From Desulfobulbaceae bacterium UBA2262 (GTDB taxonomy: Bacteria > Desulfobacterota > Desulfobulbia > Desulfobulbales > Desulfurivibrionaceae), in assembly GCA_002347185.1 (NCBI GenBank), contig DDXK01000090.1, positions 1-47,859 on the forward strand: a stretch of DNA of 47,859 bases, given 5' to 3'. Positions 41,548-47,859 of this stretch are shown here, in pieces. Within the stretch, counting starts at the first letter, position 1. The number at the start of each line of letters is the position of its first letter. Under the pieces are notes generated by a model that worked only from the letters and a program-made list of their open reading frames with translations, did not search any database and was not told where the DNA came from. The position numbers were made by a program, and so were the translations under genes.

Positions 41548-41561
41548 CAATAGTGCTATTG
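41548..41561. promoter_or_regulatory. CAATAG-N2-CTATTG inverted repeat
   Basis: A perfect 6-bp-arm repeat about 140 bp upstream of ppaC, near the likely promoter region. It could be an operator; no regulator is known. Confidence 0.3.
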
Positions 41562-41780
41562 CATTGGAGAGTCAAGAAGAAAGAAGAAAAATTGAGGGGC
41601 AATTCATCGCGGCAGACAAACGCTTTTCCTTCTTTCCCTCCGGGGAATTTCTCCTGGTTCTCCCCCCAAGAAAAGCGGCATTCTCGCGAAGCATTTGTCT
41701 TGCCGGCCCTTTCCATTTCAGGTAAGAATCAGAATCAATTTTCCCCGCTGCGCGAAAAATACCCAAACCGGGACCCAGGC

Positions 41781-42242
41781 ATGAACAGCGAAGAACAAGG
41801 CCAGGAGCCAGCCAAGACCCCGAAAGCCCCCAGACGCCGCAAAGTGCTGGTGGCGGAAGACAACCCCGTCGTCCGCAAGGGCCTGAACAATTTCCTCGTC
41901 AAATGGGGGTATGAGCCCGTTGAAGCGGACAACGGCGATACGGCCTGGCTCGCCCTCGAGAACGACAAGGCCATCACCCTTGCCATCCTGGACTGGAACA
42001 TTCCCGGCCTGAGCGGCATGCAGGTCTGTCAGCGCATCAGGTCACGCACCGATGGGCCCTATGTCTACACCCTCATCTTCAGCGCCCGCAAATCGATAGA
42101 AGAACAGGTCCTCGCCCTGGACGGCGGGGCAGACGACTACCTGGCCAAACCCGCCAAGCCTTCCCTGCTCAGGGCCCGGCTTGGCGTCGGCCTGCGGATC
42201 CTCGAACAGATATCCCCCCAGACAAAAGGCAGGGACAAATAA
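41781..42242 (+). CDS. Single-domain response regulator (receiver only)
   Basis: A 153-residue protein. The start at 41781 removes an upstream in-frame extension that lacks homology. Residues 20-140 are a CheY-like receiver with acidic pair E26-D27, phospho-acceptor D71 (A-I-L-D-W-N-I-P-G), the switch residue S in I-F-S-A-R, and K in L-A-K-P. No output domain follows. It lies 24 bases ahead of the HAD phosphatase gene. No kinase is adjacent. Confidence 0.88.
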   Translation: MNSEEQGQEPAKTPKAPRRRKVLVAEDNPVVRKGLNNFLVKWGYEPVEADNGDTAWLALENDKAITLAILDWNIPGLSGMQVCQRIRSRTDGPYVYTLIFSARKSIEEQVLALDGGADDYLAKPAKPSLLRARLGVGLRILEQISPQTKGRDK

Positions 42243-42266
42243 GCCATCCGGAGGGAAGTCAACGCC

Positions 42267-42923
42267 ATGCCCCCCATTCGCTGCGTGCTTTTCGATCTTG
42301 ACGGCACCCTGCTCGACAGCCTTGCAGACCTGTCCGCTTCCATGAACGCCGTGTTGCGCAGGGAGGGATACCCAGCCCACCCCACCGAAGCCTACCGCTA
42401 CTTTGTCGGCGAAGGAGTGATCAGGCTGGCGGAGCGCGCCCTACCAAAAGAAGCGCGAAAAGCCGAGGAGATAGCGCGTTGCGCCGCCGCGATGCGTCTT
42501 GAATATGCCGACCGCTGGGCCGAAAAGACCAAGCCCTATCCGGGAATCCCGGAGCTGCTCGACGCCATATCCCGACAGGGGATTGCCATGGCCATCCTTT
42601 CCAACAAGCCGGACGATTTCACCCGGGAAATCGTCCGGAGCCTGCTTGGCAAATGGACCTTTGCCAAGGTTGCCGGCGCCAGGGAGGATATCCCCAGAAA
42701 ACCGGATCCCAGAGGAGCCCTGGCCATCGCCAGGGAACTGGCCATCCCCCCGGAAAATTTTCTCTACGTTGGGGACAGCGGCATAGACATGCGCACTGCT
42801 CGAGGCGCTGGCATGTTTGCCGCCGGGGTGCTCTGGGGCTTCAGAACAAAGGAGGAGCTGCTGACCAACGGCGCTCAGGTCCTTCTGGACCGCCCAGCCG
42901 CGCTCTGTCCCCTTCTCGCCTGA
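42267..42923 (+). CDS. gph: HAD hydrolase, phosphoglycolate-phosphatase-like
   Basis: A 218-residue HAD phosphatase. Motif I is F-D-L-D-G-T-L-L-D-S, motif II I-L-S-N-K, motif III K-P-D-P-R-G-A, and motif IV Y-V-G-D-S-G-I-D. The small helical cap and the R-G-A-G-M-F-A-A-G-V-L-W-G-F segment are those of Gph/PGP. Exact substrate is not certain; 2-phosphoglycolate is the best guess. GGAGGGAAGTCAACGCC is upstream. Confidence 0.9.
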   Translation: MPPIRCVLFDLDGTLLDSLADLSASMNAVLRREGYPAHPTEAYRYFVGEGVIRLAERALPKEARKAEEIARCAAAMRLEYADRWAEKTKPYPGIPELLDAISRQGIAMAILSNKPDDFTREIVRSLLGKWTFAKVAGAREDIPRKPDPRGALAIARELAIPPENFLYVGDSGIDMRTARGAGMFAAGVLWGFRTKEELLTNGAQVLLDRPAALCPLLA

Positions 42924-42949
42924 GCAGCGAAAAAGGCCGCACCAAACAA

Positions 42950-42984
42950 CAGGGCCACAGCACCCTGCAGGCGCTGTGGCCCTG
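42950..42984 (+). terminator. Hairpin after the HAD phosphatase gene
   Basis: A 12-bp perfect stem (42950-42961 with 42973-42984) and an 11-base loop, 27 bases after the stop. It has no T-tract on either side; it lies between convergent genes and may be a weak or Rho-assisted terminator. Confidence 0.55.
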
Positions 42985-43004
42985 AACCGCCTTCCTGCGG
43001 CATG

Positions 43005-43028
43005 CCGTTCAGCCGTTCAGCCGTTCAG
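43005..43028. repeat. Three copies of an 8-bp tandem repeat
   Basis: CCGTTCAG is repeated three times without gaps. It covers the last codons and the stop of the AP2-like gene. Because 8 is not a multiple of three, gain or loss of a copy would shift the end of that protein. Confidence 0.85.
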
Positions 43029-43437
43029 CCTCTTTTGTCTTGCGGATCTCGCAGGCGAGCTGAAAGGCCTTTTCCTTGCCGTGCTTCAGGATCGAGACCG
43101 AGGTTTTCCCCTGCCGGCCGACGCCGTTCACCCAGCTCACCTCGTAACGGTTCAGCTTTTCATTGAACCGCACCCCGACCACACCGGTTGAGGTGTTGCT
43201 CACCGTGACGATATGCTTGTCGGTCCGCACCTTGCCGATCTTCTTTTCCGTGGCGTCACGCCAGGCCAGGGCGGCGAGGAGACTGGAATAACGCCCTCCG
43301 CATTTCCCGTCGGAAAAAAACTTGGAATGCGTCGTCCCCTGGAAGCGAACCCGGACATACCACCCATGGGTGCGCTTGTCCTCCTGATCGATCCTTGCCA
43401 CATCCTTGTGCTTCTCAACCATAACCTTTTTTGACAT
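43009..43437 (-). CDS. Protein with two AP2-like DNA-binding domains
   Basis: A 142-residue basic protein. Residues about 24-70 (G-W-Y-V-R-V-R-F, H-S-K-F-F-S-D, Y-S-S-L-L-A-A-L-A-W-R-D) and about 84-136 (T-G-V-V-G-V-R-F-N, Y-E-V-S-W, K-A-F-Q-L-A-C-E-I-R) each show the three-strand-plus-helix pattern of AP2 domains, with G-V-x-G-V-R most plain in the second. In bacteria AP2 domains occur in phage and mobile-element homing proteins and some small regulators; no integrase or nuclease domain is here. The C-terminus is coded by an 8-bp tandem repeat. Role is unknown; DNA binding is inferred. Confidence 0.75.
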   Translation of the reverse strand: MSKKVMVEKHKDVARIDQEDKRTHGWYVRVRFQGTTHSKFFSDGKCGGRYSSLLAALAWRDATEKKIGKVRTDKHIVTVSNTSTGVVGVRFNEKLNRYEVSWVNGVGRQGKTSVSILKHGKEKAFQLACEIRKTKEAERLNG

Positions 43438-43777
43438 CTTGCTTCACCCTGCACAGGTTTAATAATTACCATGCCGGCCATAACCGGGATGACCTCAGCA
43501 TGCCCCCCCTGCGCCAGAACCCACAAATAATCTGCAAAGAAACCTCCGGGGGGGATTACTCCCACCCCATTTTCTACAGAGGCCTCTGTAGGTGCATGTA
43601 CCACAACCTAACACTTTTCGCACAGAAAATTGTTAGGGAAAGGCCTTTTTCACCACTTTTCTTTCGGGAACATACCTGTTATAGAAGCGATGCAGAGAAG
43701 CAGCCTGGAAAGCCTCTTCCCCCCATGCCTTTTTGCGCACTCTCCCTTGGCAACACAGACGGAATCAAAAAACGCAC
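43438..43777. other. 340-bp gene-free space with dyad symmetries
   Basis: The space between the AP2-like gene (minus) and mazG (plus) has no convincing gene; a plus-strand frame crossing it is a shadow of the mazG region. It holds a perfect 18-bp palindrome (43574-43591), a 7-bp inverted repeat CCTAACA/TGTTAGG (43607-43613 and 43631-43637) and AAAGGCCTTT (43639-43648). GTTATAG at 43679 resembles a -10 box without a partner. Confidence 0.55.
43574..43591. promoter_or_regulatory. Perfect 18-bp palindrome
   Basis: CTACAGAGGCCTCTGTAG reads the same on both strands with no spacer. It lies in the divergent space between the AP2-like gene and mazG, about 137 bp from the former. This is the form of a homodimeric repressor site; the adjacent AP2-like protein is one candidate binder. 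Confidence 0.5.
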
Positions 43778-44587
43778 ATGCCAAACCTCACCGAAAAACT
43801 CAAAAAACTCATCGGGATCATTGAGAGATTACGGGCGCCGGACGGTTGCCCCTGGGACCGGAAGCAGACCCCGCAGACCTTCAAGCGCTATCTGCTCGAA
43901 GAGACTCATGAACTACTGGAGGCGATCAATGACGACGATCCGGACTCGATACGGGAAGAGCTGGGCGATCTGCTTTTTCAGCTCCTCTTCCTGAACAACC
44001 TCTTCCAGGAAAAAAATCTTTTTACCCTTGAGGATGTGCTCGACACCATTTCCCAGAAGATGATCCACCGCCACCCCCATGTCTTTGGCTCCGAAAGGAT
44101 CGACTCGGTTCAGGAGCTGAAGCGGAAATGGCAGGAGATCAAAAAACAGGAGAATGCGCAAAAGGCCAACAGCGGCGACCTGTTCGCTTCCATCCCCAAA
44201 AGCCTGCCAGCCCTGCGCCGCGCCCACCGCGTTGCCGAAAGAGCCGCCAGGGAAGGCTTTGCCTGGCCCGACAGCGCCAGCGCCCTTGCCAAGCTGGCCG
44301 AGGAGCTGGCCGAACTGCAAAGTGCCATCGCAAACCCTTCCCCCGAGGCGATCTGCGAAGAACTCGGCGACCTGCTTTTCGCCGCGGTGGTTGTGGCCGG
44401 CAAGACCGGTGTGGACGGGGAAGACGCCCTGCATCTGGCCACGGAGAAATTCAGCACCCGCTTTCAACGCCTGCAACAACGCCTCTCCCAGACAGGCAAG
44501 AACCTCGACGCATGCGACAGCGCAGAACTCCTCCGCCTCTGGCGATGCGCCAAGGACGAAGAACGGCAGGCGCCAGATAGCCATTGA
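43778..44587 (+). CDS. mazG: Nucleoside triphosphate pyrophosphohydrolase
   Basis: A 269-residue two-domain MazG, which hydrolyses all NTPs to NMP and PPi and limits mutagenic or alarmone nucleotides. Domain 1 has L-R-A-P-D-G-C-P-W-D, L-L-E-E-T-H-E-L-L-E-A and R-E-E-L-G-D-L-L-F-Q; domain 2 has L-A-E-E-L-A-E-L-Q-S and C-E-E-L-G-D-L-L-F-A. The metal-binding EExxE and ExxD residues are all present. The start at 43778 has a weak GGAA upstream. The rpsF promoter overlaps its end. Confidence 0.95.
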   Translation: MPNLTEKLKKLIGIIERLRAPDGCPWDRKQTPQTFKRYLLEETHELLEAINDDDPDSIREELGDLLFQLLFLNNLFQEKNLFTLEDVLDTISQKMIHRHPHVFGSERIDSVQELKRKWQEIKKQENAQKANSGDLFASIPKSLPALRRAHRVAERAAREGFAWPDSASALAKLAEELAELQSAIANPSPEAICEELGDLLFAAVVVAGKTGVDGEDALHLATEKFSTRFQRLQQRLSQTGKNLDACDSAELLRLWRCAKDEERQAPDSH

Positions 44588-44612
44588 CAAACAAACTCCT
44601 TTCCTGTTAATA
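44584..44612 (+). promoter_or_regulatory. Promoter of the rpsF operon
   Basis: TTGACA (44584-44589) overlapping the mazG stop, a 17-bp spacer and TTAATA (44607-44612); TAATAA one base on is an alternative. It is about 95 bp upstream of rpsF. Confidence 0.65.
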
Positions 44613-44648
44613 ATCGCGATTGTTTTTTTACAGATTTTTTTCATCCCT

Positions 44649-44680
44649 CCTTGCTCTTTGCAGAAGCGCAGATAGCAAGG
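44649..44680 (+). other. Leader hairpin before rpsF
   Basis: CCTTGCT (44649-44655) pairs with AGCAAGG (44674-44680) around 18 bases, 25 bases before the start codon. rpsF leaders in other bacteria carry an S6:S18-binding hairpin; the CCG of that motif was not found here, so function is uncertain. Confidence 0.45.
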
Positions 44681-44705
44681 GCCACTAGACCACAAGGAGG
44701 AAACA

Positions 44706-45065
44706 ATGCGCAGGTACGAGACAATCATCATTGTCAAACCGGGCGCCGGAGAGGCGGACATCTCTTCGGTAGTCGAAAAAGCGACAGGCACCATCGAAGG
44801 CTTTGGTGGGTCCATCGTGAAAAACGACAAATGGGGCCTGAAAAAGCTGGCCTACACCATCAACAAGGAAAACCAGGGGCACTACCTTTTTCTCGAGTAT
44901 GCCGGTCTTCCCGACGGGGTGAAGGAAATGGAGCGGCAGCTGCGGATCGACGACCGCGTCCTGAAGTTCATGACCGTGAAAACCCAGGACGTTTTCGGCG
45001 AAATCGCACCGAGGCCGGAAAAGGAAGCCAAGGTAAGCGAGGATGACGACGATTCTGCCGAATAG
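44706..45065 (+). CDS. rpsF: Ribosomal protein S6
   Basis: A 119-residue S6 of the small subunit. M-R-R-Y-E-T-I-I-I-V-K-P is the family opening; W-G-L-K-K-L-A-Y-T-I-N-K and H-Y-L-F-L-E-Y follow, and V-L-K-F-M-T-V-K is near the end. The acidic C-terminal tail (D-D-D-D-S) is typical. A strong AAGGAGG site precedes the ATG. It is first of the operon with rpsR, DUF2232, rplI and dnaB. Confidence 0.97.
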   Translation: MRRYETIIIVKPGAGEADISSVVEKATGTIEGFGGSIVKNDKWGLKKLAYTINKENQGHYLFLEYAGLPDGVKEMERQLRIDDRVLKFMTVKTQDVFGEIAPRPEKEAKVSEDDDDSAE

Positions 45066-45134
45066 TTCCAGCCGTTCCGCGTGCTGGCAACGAATACGAG
45101 CATATAGAGATTCTTTCGATAAAAGAGGAAGCCA

Positions 45135-45377
45135 ATGGTTATCAAGAAAAAGAAGGTTTTCAGCCGCCGCAAGGTCTGCCGTTTCTGTACCGACAAGAGC
45201 CTTGTCATCGACTATAAGGATATTAAAACCCTGCGTAATTTCGTGACCGAGCGCGGCAAGATCATTCCGCGCCGCATCTATGGCAACTGCGCCCATCACC
45301 AGCGGCAGTTGACCGAGGCAATCAAGCGCGCGCGCCAGATTGCCCTGTTGCCTTACGCAGGCCACCCGCAGCTGTAA
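45135..45377 (+). CDS. rpsR: Ribosomal protein S18
   Basis: An 80-residue S18, which pairs with S6 on the 30S platform. K-V-C-R-F-C has the two Cys seen in zinc-binding S18 variants. I-D-Y-K-D-I-K-T-L-R-N-F, R-G-K-I-I-P-R-R and A-H-H-Q-R-Q-L-T-E-A-I-K-R-A-R are signatures. AGAGGAAG precedes the ATG. No ssb or priB lies between it and rpsF. Confidence 0.97.
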   Translation: MVIKKKKVFSRRKVCRFCTDKSLVIDYKDIKTLRNFVTERGKIIPRRIYGNCAHHQRQLTEAIKRARQIALLPYAGHPQL

Positions 45378-45395
45378 GAAGCGGGCGCAGGCACC

Positions 45396-46358
45396 GTGCC
45401 GTTTCAGAAGGGAAACAGGCTGAATCCGGAGAAAATACGAGCAATCGCGACAGCAATCCTCGTTTTTTCCCTGCCGACCCTGGTGCCGGGTCTTGGCTGG
45501 CTGCGCAGCATCATGCCCCTGCCGGTCTATTATGTCCTGAATGTGCATGGCAGGCGACAGGGGACGGAAATTGTGCTCTGGGCCCTGGCCGGCACTGGAA
45601 CGGCGGCCCTGCTGGCCGGGGCCTTTCCGGGGTTTTTCTTTTCGTTGAGCCTGATTCCGGTGGGCTACATCCTGGCCGGGACCGGCGAAAAACAAAGCCC
45701 CCTGCTGACCAGGGCCAGCAAAGCAACCGTCTACCTCGCCCTGGTCTGGCTGTTACTGGCTTTCCTGTTCGGGGCCGTGAACAAGATCAACCCCCATCAG
45801 GAAATCGTGCAGAGTATCGAGCAGGGGGTTGCGGAAACAATAGCTCTTTACAAGGAATCCGGGCAATTTGACGCCGAGGCCATGGAGACGATTTCCGCCT
45901 TCATGGAACGGCTGCAGGGGCATATGGTAAGGCTTTTCCCGGCCCTGCTCCTCACCTCGATACTCTGCACCGTCTGGCTGACGCTCCTGCTGGGCCAGTG
46001 GTTGTTCAAAAAAAGGGCAACGGGGCATAACGCCGGGGAAGACCTGCAGGCCTGGCGGCTGCCGGACCTGCTGGTCTGGCCGGTGATCCTGGCAGGTTTC
46101 GCCCTGCTCGCCCCCAATGCCAGGCTGAACGATTTCGGCTTGAACCTGGGATTTGTGCTCCTGATCGCCTACCTCACGCAGGGCCTGGCGATCGTGGCGA
46201 CCCTGATGCGGCGATGGGCACTGCCGAAGTTGTTCAGAGTGGCCTTGTATGTGTTTCTCTTTCTCGAGGTCTATGGCCTGGTCATCGTGGCCGCCCTCGG
46301 ACTCGCCGATGTCTGGCTCGACCTGAGAAACAGAAAAGCGCGGGAAGAGGCAGGCTGA
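45396..46358 (+). CDS. DUF2232 (YybS-like) membrane protein
   Basis: A 320-residue membrane protein with a GTG start at 45396, 18 bases after rpsR, and about eight hydrophobic segments. A polar loop (about residues 135-165) follows the first block. Its place between rpsR and rplI is characteristic of Desulfobacterota and Gram-positive genomes, where YybS/DUF2232 proteins occur. Function is not known. No strong ribosome site; a later start is possible. Confidence 0.86.
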   Translation: MPFQKGNRLNPEKIRAIATAILVFSLPTLVPGLGWLRSIMPLPVYYVLNVHGRRQGTEIVLWALAGTGTAALLAGAFPGFFFSLSLIPVGYILAGTGEKQSPLLTRASKATVYLALVWLLLAFLFGAVNKINPHQEIVQSIEQGVAETIALYKESGQFDAEAMETISAFMERLQGHMVRLFPALLLTSILCTVWLTLLLGQWLFKKRATGHNAGEDLQAWRLPDLLVWPVILAGFALLAPNARLNDFGLNLGFVLLIAYLTQGLAIVATLMRRWALPKLFRVALYVFLFLEVYGLVIVAALGLADVWLDLRNRKAREEAG

Positions 46359-46468
46359 CAGCAAAGGCGCCTGGCAATGAACCAATGAAACTGAAGATGG
46401 CCACCATCCTCTTTTTTCAGAAATAATGAATCCCATAACCTGAGTGGATTCGATCGGAGGCAAAAAAA

Positions 46469-46921
46469 ATGGAACTCATTCTCAAAGAAACCATCGATAC
46501 CCTTGGCGAAGAAGGCGATGTAGTGAAGGTAAAAGACGGTTACGGCCGCAACTTCCTCCTCCCCAGAAAGCTCGCCGTGCTGGCCAACAAGGCCAACCTT
46601 TCCATCCTGGAAAGGGAAAAAGCCGCCATTGTCGCCCGCAAGAAAGAGCAGCGCGACCAGGCCGAGGCCCTTGCCAAAAAGATCGCCGGCGCCACCGTGG
46701 TGATCGAGCACCGTTCCGGCGAGGACAACAAGCTTTATGGCTCCGTCACCTCTGCTGACATTGCCGCAAAGCTGGCCGAACTCGGCATCGAAGTCGACAA
46801 GAAGAAGATCGTGCTCGACGAACCGATCAAGACCCTTGGCATCACCATGGTTCCGGTGAAAATCGGTTACCAGGTCGGCGCCGACATCAAGGTCGAAATC
46901 GTTCCTCTGGCCGCTGAATAA
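46469..46921 (+). CDS. rplI: Ribosomal protein L9
   Basis: A 150-residue L9 of the large subunit. The N-terminal globular domain begins M-E-L-I-L-K-E-T-I-D-T-L-G-E-E-G-D-V-V-K-V and N-F-L-L-P. The long connecting helix spans about residues 40-75, and the C-terminal domain has L-Y-G-S-V-T and I-K-T-L-G. Length is typical. TCGGAGGCAAAAAA precedes the ATG. It is followed by a hairpin and dnaB. Confidence 0.97.
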   Translation: MELILKETIDTLGEEGDVVKVKDGYGRNFLLPRKLAVLANKANLSILEREKAAIVARKKEQRDQAEALAKKIAGATVVIEHRSGEDNKLYGSVTSADIAAKLAELGIEVDKKKIVLDEPIKTLGITMVPVKIGYQVGADIKVEIVPLAAE

Positions 46922-46928
46922 TTCCGGC

Positions 46929-46962
46929 GGGACAGGAGGGGCTCCCTTCTTCCTCCTGTCCC
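46929..46962 (+). other. Hairpin between rplI and dnaB
   Basis: An 11-bp perfect stem (46929-46939 with 46952-46962) and a 12-base loop, without a T-tract. It could reduce transcription into dnaB or be an RNA-processing site that sets the ratio of ribosomal protein to helicase. Confidence 0.55.
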
Positions 46963-46974
46963 TTCCATCCGCCC

Positions 46975-47859
46975 ATGGAACAAGGCCACGGCTCTTCCGG
47001 AGCGCACCGCATTCCCCCCCAGAATGTCGAGGCGGAACAATGCGTTCTCGGCTCGATCATGCTGCAGCAGGGTACCATGCCCAAGGCGGCGGAGCTCCTC
47101 ACCGAAGAGGATTTCTACCGCGACGCCCACAAGAAGATCTTTGCCGCCATGGTCACCCTCTTTGACCGTGGCGAACCCCTCGACCTCATCACCGTCTCAA
47201 GCATCCTCAGGGATGGCAACGCCCTGGACGCCGTGGGCGGGCCAACCTACCTGGCCACCCTCACCGACATCGTGCCGGTGGCCGCCAATATCTCCTACTA
47301 CGCCAAGATCGTCCGTGAAAAAGCGATACTGCGCAGGCTGATCCAGACCAGCACCGAGATCGCCGGCCGCTGCTACGAGGAGCAGGATGACATCGACGCC
47401 CTGCTCGACGATGTGGAAACCACGGTCTTCGAGATCTCCCGGGCCAAGAGCGGCCAGTCCTTCCATCCCCTGAAAAGCGTCATCAACTCCACCTTCAAGC
47501 ATGTGGAAAAGCTTTTCGAGCGCAAGGAGCACATCACCGGCGTTCCCACCGAGTACCATGATTTCGACAAGATGACCGCGGGGCTCCAGCCCGCCGACCT
47601 GATCATCCTGGCCGGCCGGCCCAGCATGGGCAAGACCGCCCTGGCCATCAACATGGTGCAGAACTCGGCCCTGCTCCACAAAGTGCCGGTGGCGGTCTTC
47701 AGCCTGGAAATGTCCAAGGAGCAGCTGGGCATGCGCATGCTCTGCTCCATCAGCCGTGTCGACGCCCAAAGGCTGCGGACCGGCTTCCTCAAGGAGCAGG
47801 ATTGGCCAAAGCTCACCCGAGCGGTGGGCATGCTCTCCGAGGCGCCCATCTATATCGAC
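46975..47859 (+). CDS. dnaB: Replicative DNA helicase, 3'-truncated by window edge
   Basis: The first 295 residues of DnaB, the hexameric replication-fork helicase; the gene runs off the window. R-I-P-P-Q-N-V-E-A-E-Q is the family opening. The N-terminal domain (about 15-150) is followed by the linker helix and the RecA-like motor with Walker A G-R-P-S-M-G-K-T, and V-F-S-L-E-M-S-K-E-Q-L-G-M-R. The start at 46975 has no clear ribosome site and may be coupled to rplI. Full length is expected to be about 460. Confidence 0.96.
   Translation, partial: MEQGHGSSGAHRIPPQNVEAEQCVLGSIMLQQGTMPKAAELLTEEDFYRDAHKKIFAAMVTLFDRGEPLDLITVSSILRDGNALDAVGGPTYLATLTDIVPVAANISYYAKIVREKAILRRLIQTSTEIAGRCYEEQDDIDALLDDVETTVFEISRAKSGQSFHPLKSVINSTFKHVEKLFERKEHITGVPTEYHDFDKMTAGLQPADLIILAGRPSMGKTALAINMVQNSALLHKVPVAVFSLEMSKEQLGMRMLCSISRVDAQRLRTGFLKEQDWPKLTRAVGMLSEAPIYID

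Larger units (their letters stand above)
41411..41780. other. 370-bp gene-free space between ppaC and a receiver gene
   Basis: Divergent regulatory space, richer in A and T than its neighbours. A short plus-strand frame (41435-41725) crosses it but has no recognisable domain and no ribosome site. It contains two inverted repeats, annotated separately. No fluoride-riboswitch or other known riboswitch core was seen upstream of ppaC. Confidence 0.55.

Noticed and set aside
41435..41725. 96-residue frame upstream of the receiver gene
   Set aside because: No domain, no ribosome site and it crosses the ppaC leader dyads.
43431..43994. 187-residue plus-strand frame over the mazG start
   Set aside because: Overlaps mazG in another frame and becomes Arg/Ser-rich there; mazG is certain.
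44613..44705. S6:S18-binding RNA motif in the rpsF leader
   Set aside because: A hairpin exists but the conserved CCG of the motif is missing in its loop; recorded only as a leader hairpin.

Overview
The window is a gene-dense, GC-rich bacterial chromosome segment. It most resembles an anaerobic, sulfur-metabolising member of the Desulfobacterota (former Deltaproteobacteria), plausibly Desulfobulbales-like. This is an inference from gene content: a manganese-type pyrophosphatase, a DUF3786 iron-sulfur protein, a tetraheme cytochrome, YeeE/YedE sulfur-transport halves, HDOD and eukaryotic-type kinase signalling, the order rpsF-rpsR-DUF2232-rplI-dnaB, and two UGA-encoded selenoproteins. There is no rRNA, CRISPR array, insertion sequence or prophage; one tRNA (Thr, anticodon CGU) is present. 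Layout: 1-2400 is the 3' part of valS. 2500-5300 holds an exported basic protein, a PAS/SpoIIE-type phosphatase, and a reverse-strand PII-like plus membrane-protein pair. 5500-9400 has two YeeE-type half-transporters ending in a clear terminator, an AEC permease and a YgiQ radical SAM protein. 9525-11250 has a SelW/Rdx selenoprotein, an FHA-cyclase and a lone mannose-class PTS IIA. 11290-15365 has yggS-tatD on the minus strand, then nitroreductase-lipoprotein-coaBC. 15367-17870 has a coiled-coil zinc protein coupled to an HDOD protein, and a LysM protein. 18067-20913 is a copper module (CopA ATPase diverging from a CopZ-like chaperone). 20936-24133 has SYLF, DUF493, trxB, two small conserved proteins and tRNA-Thr. 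24274-29940 has an NtrC-type regulator, a PP-loop enzyme, recN and an M48-TPR protease. 29971-37326 is a signalling block: an HDOD-GAF-like protein diverging from FHA, a Ser/Thr kinase with WD40 repeats, a PP2C phosphatase, an XXXCH-like protein and a DUF3786 Fe-S protein. 37443-42923 has rarA, a selenocysteine-containing tetraheme cytochrome, ppaC, a receiver protein and a HAD phosphatase. 43009-47859 has a tandem AP2-like protein, mazG, and the ribosomal/replication operon rpsF-rpsR-DUF2232-rplI-dnaB (dnaB cut by the window edge). The most notable content is the pair of selenoproteins that ordinary gene calling would truncate or miss. One is a 74-residue Rdx protein with a C-S-Q-U motif. The other is a 534-residue exported protein joining a 5'-nucleotidase-like domain with a C-G-U motif to four CXXCH heme sites. 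Each UGA is followed at the right distance by a compact hairpin with a G-rich apical loop like bacterial SECIS elements; the second has a GGUCU loop. Other items worth attention are the kinase/phosphatase/FHA cassette, the PII-like/membrane/YeeE neighbourhood with a symmetric operator over its promoter, and the tandem AP2-like gene whose stop lies in an 8-bp triple repeat.
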